Assembly (NCBI GenBank): GCA_029582155.1
Contig: CM055907.1
Span: 28,784,432 to 28,848,431 of the forward strand
Length of the DNA: 64,000 nt
Origin: Panopea generosa
Taxonomy: Eukaryota > Mollusca > Bivalvia > Adapedonta > Hiatellidae
Direction: 5' to 3'
The position numbers and the translations under genes were made by a program. Positions 62,001-64,000 of the stretch are shown piece after piece; positions within the stretch are counted from its first letter, which is position 1, and each line of letters begins with the position of its first letter. Under the pieces are notes generated by a model. That model saw nothing but the letters and a program-made list of their open reading frames with translations, was not told the origin of the DNA and did no database searches.

Positions 62001-62082
62001 GAACAAGTTCAGCAAGAATGCAATCATTCGTGAATACCCTGAGAACACAAGCCCAATGGATCCGGATGAAACAGAGTATTGA
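21166..62082 (+). CDS. Seven-transmembrane receptor, cAMP-receptor-like (class E, Dicty_CAR type)
   Basis: Thirteen constant exons splice in matching phase to 295 residues, followed by terminal exon 14a (43 residues) or 14b (30 residues), giving products of 338 or 325 residues. The N-terminus (1-29) is short with two N-glycosylation sequons (NVS, NIS). TM1 is near 30-57, TM2 near 66-84, TM3 near 95-120, TM4 near 137-155, TM5 near 174-196, TM6 near 224-244 and TM7 near 250-277. Cysteines in the first (GPLCDF) and second (GAWCWI) outer loops could form the usual disulphide. The family fit rests on several stretches shared with Dictyostelium cAR1: VKGRTTEKFEWAYHIACWG versus VKREPEPERFEKYYYLLCWG, WCWI, YGPLF, INR in TM6, and S-PLHG-NAIVF in TM7. 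GPR157 is a more distant relative. It should be a plasma-membrane receptor signalling through G proteins; the ligand is unknown. Confidence 0.87.
21253..22029. other. Receptor intron 1, left part
   Basis: Strongly AT-rich, no feature recognised. Confidence 0.4.
22030..24245 (-). mobile_element. Ty3/Gypsy LTR retrotransposon, pol fragment (fossil)
   Basis: Minus-strand pol remnants in family order from right to left: reverse transcriptase near 23600-24245 (LNEAIRRPYYPMRTFDEV, TGATHLDMTSGYWSIKL, FNTPFGRYHF), RNase H near 23120-23600 (DKLIAYASKTL, EMLAISFACKRFHQY) and integrase near 22400-23050 (RYPQSNGLAEKFVHQSN). It is broken in many places and no gag, envelope or LTRs were identified. It lies antisense in receptor intron 1. 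The level of decay suggests an old insertion. Confidence 0.85.
24255..24430 (+). repeat. Fragment of the GGTCAAGGTCACA repeat family
   Basis: It shares GATTGAGATTTCGTGTCC, CTTGGCTCAAT, CATGACATGACGA and AAGGTCACATTTTTAG with 28130-28440, so it is a truncated copy of that element abutting the Gypsy fossil. Confidence 0.7.
24431..25532. other. Receptor intron 1, no large feature
   Basis: AT-rich sequence. At about 25056-25150 there are three copies of a 34-bp tandem unit with GGTGCAGGGATAGCTACTTA. Confidence 0.55.
25533..25986. mobile_element. Inverted-repeat element of the 6-bp-duplication family, 454 bp
   Basis: The ends are CAGTGCTCCAGATAA and TTATCTGGAGCACTG. GACCAT lies just outside both ends (25527-25532 and 25987-25992), a clean 6-bp target duplication. 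The interior is rich in T and A runs and has a GGGCGGGTGGGCGG stretch. It is non-autonomous. Confidence 0.88.
26093..26308. mobile_element. piggyBac-like MITE, copy 1
   Basis: It shares CCGCACCAATCACA, GAAAACAGTGCAGGAAGAG and TGTCAATTAATATAAACAT with 57092-57312. It ends AAAGGG|TTAA, and TTAA also sits at 26092-26095. Internally AGTTCAGATTGCT and AGCAATCTGAACACT form a stem. The 5' terminal repeat looks lost. Confidence 0.65.
26320..27967. other. Receptor intron 1, unassigned with small hairpins
   Basis: Near 26630-26705 and 27400-27465 there are short inverted repeats around GACAAGTG/CACTTGTC, possibly ends of a decayed inverted-repeat element. A short duplicated phrase GGATATAGCT lies near 26810-26860. 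No coding exon recognised. Confidence 0.4.
27968..28772 (+). mobile_element. Non-autonomous element with GCCCCC/GGGGGC ends and GGTCAAGGTCACA modules
   Basis: It begins with TTTATGCCCCCCGCCCCTCC and ends with TTTTGGGGGCATGCAACACT. The interior repeats a module with AAGGTCAAGGTCACA and TGAGATTTC at least three times. A truncated copy lies at 24255-24430. I recognise this repeat style from bivalve genomes but cannot assign a superfamily. Confidence 0.65.
28773..29955. other. Receptor intron 1, nothing recognised
   Basis: AT-rich. No exon or repeat could be named. Confidence 0.4.
29960..30055 (+). repeat. SINE family 1, head-only copy next to exon 2
   Basis: GCCTGGTTAGTTCGGTCGG (A-box-like) and GAGTTTGAATCTCCAC (B-box-like) are kept. 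The SINE body is missing, and the copy ends just before the pyrimidine tract of the exon 2 acceptor. Confidence 0.75.
30075..30127 (+). CDS. Receptor exon 2
   Basis: TILISVRRVFASISLIG plus two bases: first half of TM1. Acceptor TTTATTTCAG, donor ATG|GTAAGT. A SINE head ends within about 20-30 bases upstream of the acceptor. Confidence 0.85.
30128..30784. other. Receptor intron 2, nothing recognised
   Basis: 657 bp of AT-rich intron without identified repeats. Confidence 0.5.
30785..30839 (+). CDS. Receptor exon 3
   Basis: CIFMIFIIWLFRKYQAFSQ: second half of TM1 and the first inner loop. Acceptor TTTTTCAG, donor CAG|GTAAGT. Its last 19 bases and the donor are the first unit of the 66-bp array that follows. 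Confidence 0.88.
30821..32075 (+). repeat. 66-bp minisatellite built on the exon 3 5' splice junction (array D)
   Basis: The first unit is the last 19 bases of exon 3 (GTTCAGGAAGTACCAGGCA onward through TTCTCACAG) plus the first intron bases GTAAGTCTGATAACA. About 19 further units follow at a spacing of 66 bp for the first five. The CAG|GTAAGTC donor is exact in the first four downstream copies. It turns to CAGGCAAAT in many later ones and returns near 31896. Being 22 codons long, the unit keeps frame, and the array translates as repeated RFRKYMSFSQ. The last unit, near 32063, is degenerate. Confidence 0.93.
32076..32552. other. Receptor intron 3, short unassigned part
   Basis: Around 32090-32230 there is a possible worn SINE (GGTTGGGGATTGAATCTGTG). 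Nothing else recognised. Confidence 0.35.
32553..32964. mobile_element. Inverted-repeat element of the 6-bp-duplication family, third copy
   Basis: It starts CAGTGCTCTAGATAAGCAC and ends TTATCTGGAGCCCCG. It shares TGAATAAAGCATT, TCAGTGTTGATTAGTTT and TACCCTTAACA with 25533-25986. Its right end is worn and no clear target duplication is visible. A SINE is inserted in it at 32688-32849. Confidence 0.75.
32688..32849 (-). repeat. SINE family 3 fragment, nested insertion
   Basis: Flanked by AAATTGCACTTTGA (32674-32687) and AAATGGCACTTTGA (32850-32863), a 14-bp target duplication with one mismatch. The body shares GAACCAC, CAAGTAA and AACTTTCTCA with the copy at 35625-35850. Confidence 0.7.
33339..33731 (+). 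repeat. Inserted block with two tRNA-like SINE heads, copy 1
   Basis: Two heads at about 33384-33460 and 33633-33708 each fold like a tRNA: D arm GCTC-AGATGGTA-GAGC, anticodon stem TTCGC/GCGAA with loop CCTGTAA, and T arm CTGGG-TTCGAGT-CCCAG. The anticodon would be TGT (Thr), but the base before it is C rather than T and the acceptor stem pairs poorly. I call them SINE heads, not working tRNA genes. Each is preceded by GTCACAGTGT and AGGAGAGGAATT. Confidence 0.75.
34111..34503 (+). repeat. Inserted block with two tRNA-like SINE heads, copy 2
   Basis: Near-identical to 33339-33731, with heads at about 34156-34231 and 34405-34480. It lies about 772 bp downstream of copy 1. The shift also applies to the variant order of the 30-bp units that follow, so block and array were duplicated together. 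Confidence 0.8.
35122..35178 (+). CDS. Receptor exon 4
   Basis: RMILYLSFAALNNSISYLM: TM2, phase 0 at both ends. Acceptor CTCTTACAG, donor ATG|GTGAGT. Confidence 0.88.
35179..35600. other. Receptor intron 4, left part
   Basis: AT-rich. It contains a short palindrome near 35420-35465 (ATAATTGATGGGCTGG with its complement CCAGTCCATCAAATT). Confidence 0.4.
35625..35850 (-). repeat. SINE family 3 copy
   Basis: On the minus strand it begins with a tRNA-like head (GGTCAAGTGGTATAAGGCGC, then GAGTTCGAGCC). Its body has GAACCACCATCCTTC on the plus strand. Confidence 0.65.
35922..35982 (+). CDS. Receptor exon 5
   Basis: GELHPDGPLCDFQAFWMSYF plus one base: first outer loop with its conserved cysteine and the start of TM3. 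Acceptor TTGACAG, donor TTG|GTAAGA. Confidence 0.9.
36296..36383 (+). CDS. Receptor exon 6
   Basis: DWAVLLWVSCITVNLFF then NIVKGRTTEKFE: rest of TM3 and the second inner loop, the part most like slime-mould cAMP receptors. Acceptor CCATTACAG, donor GTG|GTATGT. Confidence 0.92.
36570..40130. repeat. 23-bp minisatellite, 3.5 kb (array F), receptor intron 6
   Basis: About 150 units of GTTTGTCAACCCAGGGGCTG+TGA, with variants GGGCCATGA, GGGACCATGA and GGGGTCATGA. A longer period is seen: the rare ATTACTTTGTC variant occurs at about 37212 and 37873, with the surrounding order of variants also shared, giving a repeat of about 660 bp. A smaller duplication of about 112 bp lies near 36590 and 36702. 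Confidence 0.93.
40532..40621 (+). CDS. Receptor exon 7
   Basis: WAYHIACWGVSLVMSCLPFV then GNHYGPAGAW: TM4 and the start of the second outer loop. Acceptor TTTGCAG, donor GTG|GTAGGT. Confidence 0.92.
40622..41980. other. Receptor intron 7, no gene recognised
   Basis: The frame at 40645-40914 has no family likeness. CAGTAGAATCTTGTTATG near 41494 resembles a pogo-type end, but no partner was found. Confidence 0.4.
41990..42330 (+). mobile_element. Short element with GGGGCATTAGTGT end
   Basis: It begins near TTAAGGGACATTAATTGTG and ends near GGGGCATTAGTGTTGACAG with ACATTTCTAGTTTT after it. The two ends are rough inverted relatives. Borders are approximate. Confidence 0.45.
42354..42389 (+). 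CDS. Receptor exon 8 (36-bp microexon)
   Basis: CWIKDDWRWRVG plus two bases: second outer loop with the conserved WCW. Acceptor ATATTTCAG, donor AT|GTAAGT. The length keeps phase 2. Confidence 0.88.
42455..43470. mobile_element. pogo/Tigger-like non-autonomous DNA element, 1016 bp
   Basis: The left end is CAGTAGAACTTCAATTGC; the right end, on the complement, is CAGTAAAACTCAGTTGGC. TA flanks both sides. The subterminal parts repeat GTTCGAGTCA/TTCAAGCAATCAGTGG-like stretches. No transposase is seen. It lies 65 bp after exon 8. Confidence 0.75.
43475..43937 (+). mobile_element. MITE with ATACCCCCGA/TCGGGGGTAT ends
   Basis: It starts TATACCCCCGACAAACAAAG and ends GTGTTCGGGGGTATTCATC. The interior has the simple tract GTCGGTCTGTCGGTCGGTCG and phrases about GGACCATCACTTGAAA common in mollusc repeats. 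It follows the previous element within a few bases. Confidence 0.7.
44010..46295. repeat. 44-bp minisatellite (array G), receptor intron 8
   Basis: About 51 units with core GAGTCATTAACATTGTCTAG then TGGGAGAGAAATGGACCCAGGATT. Three unit types (ending AAGGTTTGAG, AAGAATTGAG and AGGATTAAG) recur as an ordered trimer of about 131 bp at 44340-44570, 44900-45060 and 45170-45540. The right end is more uniform. Confidence 0.93.
46383..46662 (+). repeat. SINE copy, family 1 (full-length in appearance)
   Basis: The head has GCCTGGTTAGCTCAGTCAGT and TTAGTTCGAATCCCC. The body has ATTCAAGTGAGAAAGTTAT, and the tail is ATGGCATATAAATGTCATTA with AAATATTAAAAC. This is the best-preserved copy in the window. 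Confidence 0.85.
46893..47090 (+). repeat. SINE-like copy, family 2
   Basis: CCAGTGGTAGAGTATCAAAC and GGGTTCAATCCC mark a tRNA-like head. The body has TTAGTACTGGTTCTATCCAA and ends near CAATCAAAGTAAAATA. Confidence 0.7.
47368..49270 (+). repeat. 37-bp minisatellite built on the exon 9 3' splice junction (array H)
   Basis: About 51 units of GTGGTATGGGCCATTATTCT followed by GTGAATCTATATTTCAG. The last TATATTTCAG is the acceptor of exon 9, and the first bases of exon 9 (GTGGTATGGGCCA) continue the unit. Most copies keep the pyrimidine-poor but AG-ending TATATTTCAG|GTGG junction. Thirty-seven bases shift the frame by one, so three units (111 bp) restore it. The frame of exon 9 stays open upstream over about three units, and a 165-codon open frame runs at 48629-49126. 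Units are most alike next to the exon and more varied to the left. Confidence 0.93.
49271..49349 (+). CDS. Receptor exon 9
   Basis: MWYGPLFCMLIILVVVYIYI then SCVLSRK: TM5. Acceptor TATATTTCAG, donor AAG|GTAACT. The acceptor and the first 12 or so bases are the last unit of the 37-bp array upstream. Confidence 0.9.
49350..49952. other. Receptor intron 9
   Basis: Holds a SINE at about 49573-49832 and otherwise nothing recognised. Confidence 0.5.
49573..49832 (+). repeat. SINE copy, family 1
   Basis: AATCAGTAGTATGTCTGACC and GTGAGTTCAAATCCCTG mark a worn head. The body with TGATTCAAGTTGAAAAGTTA and the tail ATTGATGGCATAAAATGA match the copy at 46383. Confidence 0.75.
49953..50000 (+). CDS. Receptor exon 10
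   Basis: VTTWEGTYDPDTERTK: third inner loop, phase 0 at both ends, 48 bp, so skipping it would keep the frame. Acceptor TTGTTTTCAG, donor AAA|GTAATT (weak). Confidence 0.8.
50100..50290 (+). repeat. SINE-like copy, family 2
   Basis: Head motif GCGGGTTTGATCCCC. The body is CACTCAGTACTGATTCTACC then CAAGAAGCTGACTTGAGA. Confidence 0.7.
50858..50955. repeat. Head-to-head SINE head palindrome
   Basis: TGTGGTGCAGTGGTAGAGCA at the left and, on the complement of the right half, TGGTCCAGTGGTAGAGTATA. Two tRNA-like A-box heads face each other across about 30 bases, making an inverted repeat that could form a hairpin. Confidence 0.7.
51071..51153 (+). CDS. Receptor exon 11
   Basis: QMLKEDIKPLRAYPFVYLAI then SLFPLIN: end of the third inner loop and TM6. 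Acceptor TTTTTTTACAG, donor CAG|GTAATT. Confidence 0.9.
51154..52516. other. Receptor intron 11, nothing recognised
   Basis: AT-rich. A small GATTGATT tract at about 51652-51672 is the only repeat noted. Confidence 0.5.
52517..52593 (+). CDS. Receptor exon 12
   Basis: RVQNALDVAHPVFALVLLAS then ISSPLH: end of TM6 (INR-QN-L pattern), third outer loop and TM7 start. Acceptor GATATTTCAG, donor ATG|GTCAGT. Confidence 0.9.
52594..53113. other. Receptor intron 12, nothing recognised
   Basis: 520 bp of intron with no repeat I can name. Confidence 0.5.
53114..53184 (+). CDS. Receptor exon 13 (last constant exon)
   Basis: GAINAIVFGMDRETFRRL then TPSQIK: end of TM7 and the start of the cytoplasmic tail. 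Acceptor TTTGTTTGTAG, donor AAG|GTAAAA, phase 0. It can splice to exon 14a or 14b, both of which begin ATT-GCA in phase 0. Confidence 0.9.
53309..53398 (+). CDS. Possible extra terminal exon (13x), hydrophobic tail
   Basis: A good acceptor (TTATATTTACAG) is followed in the correct phase by 29 open codons and TAA: IVFIGVVVETLVMLYYMYIC then IPSNLSCLS. Like 14a and 14b it opens with ATT. It would give a hydrophobic C-terminus with no likeness to the other tails. It may be chance, since 30 open codons are not rare. Confidence 0.25.
   Translation: MVFIGVVVETLVMLYYMYICIPSNLSCLS
53399..53880. other. Receptor intron 13, left part
   Basis: Weak tandem phrases around ATTTCTACAATTT(T)GG at 53435-53585; otherwise nothing. 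Confidence 0.4.
53883..54120 (-). repeat. SINE copy, family 1 (truncated)
   Basis: On the plus strand it shows the tail GATTGATTGATTGAATATTT, the body CCTAACCACTGTTTCCTGGA and CATCACGGAGACTGTGGCCG. The tRNA-like head is cut off. Confidence 0.75.
54325..55072. repeat. 17-bp minisatellite (array I), receptor intron 13
   Basis: About 43 units of TTCTACTCAGATAGTGG with variants AGTTG, AGCTG and ATGGTGGC. It lies about 510 bp before terminal exon 14a. Confidence 0.9.
55345..55530 (+). repeat. SINE-like copy, family 2
   Basis: GTGTAGTGGATAGAGTGTTT and GCAGGTTAGATCTC mark the head. The body CAATGGTTCTACCCAGAAAA and the end CTTAAATAAATTAGC match the other copies. It ends shortly before exon 14a. 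Confidence 0.65.
55584..55715 (+). CDS. Receptor terminal exon 14a
   Basis: Acceptor CAATTTGTAG, then 43 codons and TGA: IAWSRYTNPKVIHEYP followed by LPYRASESDSRPLHNSDLAM and PLLRYSP. Its first 16 residues align with exon 14b (identical I-A, N, I-EYP). The serine-rich tail offers possible phosphorylation sites for receptor control (inference). Confidence 0.75.
   Translation: MAWSRYTNPKVIHEYPLPYRASESDSRPLHNSDLAMPLLRYSP
55937..56087. repeat. Long AT-centred palindrome
   Basis: The left arm GTTTTGTGCACATTCAATTT continues TTATTTGTACCGGTATATA. The right arm is its complement with one mismatch in the first 38 bases. The centre is about 65 bp of mostly alternating AT. The right arm contains AAATAAA, which could act as a poly(A) signal for exon 14a transcripts (inference). 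Confidence 0.85.
56455..57010 (+). repeat. Mollusc-type AGCTCATCTGAGCT repeat with three internal modules
   Basis: It begins TAGCTCATCTGAGCTGAAGG, a small palindrome, followed by GCCGTCCGTCGTCTGTCATT. Three modules of about 150 bp follow (from about 56556, 56715 and 56880). Each has TGTTCCTTGGGTGA, CAAGTTTG-TCAA-CCATCTTGATTCAT and a GGGGG(C/T)GGGG box. Confidence 0.75.
57092..57312. mobile_element. piggyBac-like MITE, copy 2
   Basis: TTAA precedes CCCTTTACCCCATAGATACG. The right end is TATGGAGCAAAGGG followed by TTGA (TTAA with one change). Inside, AACAGTGCAGGAAGAGTTCA and its rough complement make a stem. The CCCTTT start and TTAA site fit piggyBac non-autonomous elements. Confidence 0.7.
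57690..61015. repeat. 35-bp minisatellite, 3.3 kb (array J), between exons 14a and 14b
   Basis: About 94 units of GAGTATGGGAGTTTTATGAG then CACAGGGAATGTTAT. The two halves resemble each other (ATGAGTATGGGAGTTTT and ATGAGCACAGGGAATGTT), so the unit is a dimer of about 17 bp. Both ends decay into ATGAGCACGGAATGTC-like forms. Confidence 0.94.
61512..61795 (-). repeat. SINE copy, family 1
   Basis: On the minus strand, GATTAACTCTGTATGTAGCA and CATGAGTTCAAATCCCC form the head. The body contains the complement of CAATGAGAGATGAATGATGA. It ends about 195 bp before exon 14b. Confidence 0.75.
61990..62082 (+). CDS. Receptor terminal exon 14b
   Basis: Acceptor CTTTTCAATGTTTAAG, then 30 codons and TGA: IAIQNKFSKNAIIREYP followed by ENTSPMDPDETEY. 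A shorter and more acidic tail than 14a. Confidence 0.8.
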   Translation: MAIQNKFSKNAIIREYPENTSPMDPDETEY

Positions 62083-63080
62083 CAATTACTGGCATGTCAG
62101 GGAGGTGATGATGAGCTCTGATGAAGCTCCCTAAATAACAACTATCTGTATCCATGGCAACAGAATCTGTAGATTATCAGTTTTGTTTTTTTTGCTTAAT
62201 TTCATGACAAATAAGTTTGATATTTACTCCAAAAACAAAGGTTCAAGTATGGAAAAGGGTACAGGACGTAAGTGCCATATTTGGAGAGAATATGGTTAAA
62301 GAAACTGGTTTATTTTCAACTCTGATAAAACAAATGTATCTCTATTACTAGTATGTAATCAACATGACAGTGTGTGTGAGGAAACTGTGTTTCTGTTAGA
62401 GAATCTCTACTTTATGTTAGATCAAGTAAGGTTGTTATCAAAGAGAAGTGTGTAAATGGTGCATGTGGCTGACCACAGTAGAGCAGTTTGTTTTCAGTTA
62501 TTCTGTGAATTCTGTGTTATATGCTGATTCAGATAGACTGAAATAACTCACTGATAACTGTCTCAAATGACAGCTAGAATGTTTGCCAGTAACTTCCATG
62601 ATGTTTTAATTGATAGAATGGTTACCATTGGCTTATTATTACCATTCATGACATGAGGCAACCAAAAGTGTCAGAACCAAATCACAAATTTTCTTCAAAG
62701 ATAACTGTCAACAGACCTTCAAAACTTGAAAGGCAAGGCACAGTAAAAGTGTTGAGTCTTAATTTCTTTTGAATGTGCTAAATAATTTTTATCTGCTAAT
62801 CTACATAATGCATCAACCATTGCAGAGTTTGTCCTTTGACTGTGTTAAAGAAATACAGCAGACTGGTTGATGACAGAAACAAAACAGAATCTATATTTAC
62901 TCAGCTTGCATATAAGTACACATTTACAAATGATACTTATATTGTGCGGCAACAAGTAACAAGAAAATATTTGTCTACGTATCGTACATGTATCATACAT
63001 GTATCCACGTCTATCTTGAGTGACAAATTAAAGCAATAATAGTTGGCAGATGTTTGTTTCAATACTTTTTAAAATAAAAT
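62083..63080 (+). other. Probable 3' UTR of the exon 14b transcript
   Basis: No further exon recognised. AATAAA at about 63073-63078 and ATTAAAGCAATAA near 63027 are candidate poly(A) signals. The stretch is AT-rich without repeats. Confidence 0.5.
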
Positions 63081-63338
63081 TTGAATGACAATATATCAAT
63101 AAATCAAGTTACATTAATTTTGTATAATTATATATAATTTCCATGCAAGTATACATATAATTTCAGTATAAGTATATATATATGTGCTTCAATTAAAAAC
63201 TATGGTTGTAGCAAAGTAATATTTTATAAAAAAAAATCTAATTTTGATATACATGTACTAATTGCTCAGGAATTTTTCTCAAAATAGATCTAACGACAAA
63301 TTTGACATGGTTAAGTAAAATGTTATGTATGTGTATAT

Positions 63339-63998
63339 CGTATATTCCCTAATTAACGCCCCCGGGGGCGTTACATTTTACAAGGTGGGGTCGTTTATAA
63401 AAGATAAAAAAAGCAAAATTAACAACAGTTAAAAATACAATAAAACCAATAAAACCATGGAAAAAAACCTTAATTCCAGTTTAAATCCCTGAAAAAGTGG
63501 TTCAGAATTATTTTAGAGTGAATGAAATAATCGACATAGGATGAAAAAAGGTTGAAAATCTGTATGAAATTACTAGTCTGCGTACTGGAATATCCGAATT
63601 TATGGTCAGTGTACTCTTCATTTTAAATCACTTGGACGCTTGCTCTTATCAACGTGGAACAATGAGCTCTCAGCGTACACAGACTAACCTTATTTTCTGA
63701 CGTTTTGTAATGTTTTAATCGGCAGACGGTATTTTTACTAGTATTAAACAACAAATATGAAGTATTTGTTCAACCAAAAGTGGTTAAGTGGTCACCCAAG
63801 ATATAAACAATGGGTTTAAGAGTTCAAAGGTAATAAACACTTCACTAATTGTTGTCTGTGTAACAAAATAATCGATCAGGGAAAGGTGGGGGAATACGCA
63901 CTCAAATCGCATATACGTTTTATTTTTTAATTTTCCAGAAAAAATAGGTGGGGGGGCGGGGGGTATTAGAGTGGGGGCGTTTATAAGGGAATATACGG
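63339..63998. mobile_element. Inverted-repeat element with CGTATATTCCCT ends, 660 bp
   Basis: The left end is CGTATATTCCCTAATTAACG+CCCCC. The right end, on the complement, is CCGTATATTCCCTTATAAAC+GCCCCC. G-rich and C-rich tracts lie just inside both ends (GCCCCCGGGGGC at 63359). No transposase is present. The right border is at the window edge, so the target duplication cannot be seen. Confidence 0.75.
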
Positions 63999-64000
63999 TA

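Overview
This is animal genomic DNA, most likely from a bivalve or another mollusc. It is AT-rich, with small phase-matched exons behind GT/AG junctions, several tRNA-headed SINE families, non-LTR retrotransposon pieces, many short inverted-repeat elements, and about ten minisatellite arrays that together take roughly 18-19 kb. The species call is inference from the repeat style, not from a marker.

Two host genes are visible. On the minus strand, 5088-15150 holds the 5' half of IFT81, the tubulin-binding intraflagellar transport subunit. Six coding exons give residues 1 to about 256, and the gene runs off the left edge. On the plus strand, 21166-62082 holds a complete seven-transmembrane receptor of the slime-mould cAMP-receptor type (class E, Dicty_CAR-like). 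It has thirteen constant exons (295 residues) and at least two alternative terminal exons that look like duplicates of each other. The genes diverge from an interval near 15-21 kb; no shared promoter could be identified.

Layout: 1-4432, a decayed LINE in an IFT81 intron, itself split by a 931-bp pogo-like element. 4433-15179, IFT81 exons 6 to 1 with three minisatellites, a second LINE tail and SINEs. 15180-21165, IFT81 upstream intron or intergenic DNA with a 1.36-kb inverted-repeat element and a LINE scrap. 21166-30074, receptor exon 1 and a large intron holding a Gypsy fossil and several short DNA elements. 30075-36383, exons 2-6 with a 66-bp and a 30-bp array. 36384-49349, exons 7-9 with 23-bp, 44-bp and 37-bp arrays. 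49350-55715, exons 10-13, a 17-bp array and terminal exon 14a. 55716-62082, a palindrome, more short elements, a 3.3-kb 35-bp array and terminal exon 14b. A further inverted-repeat element closes the window.

The most unusual signal is that two of the receptor's arrays are built from its own splice junctions. The 66-bp array repeats the end of exon 3 plus its 5' splice site. The 37-bp array repeats the 3' splice site plus the start of exon 9. The gene therefore carries rows of potential alternative donors and acceptors, some of them frame-preserving.
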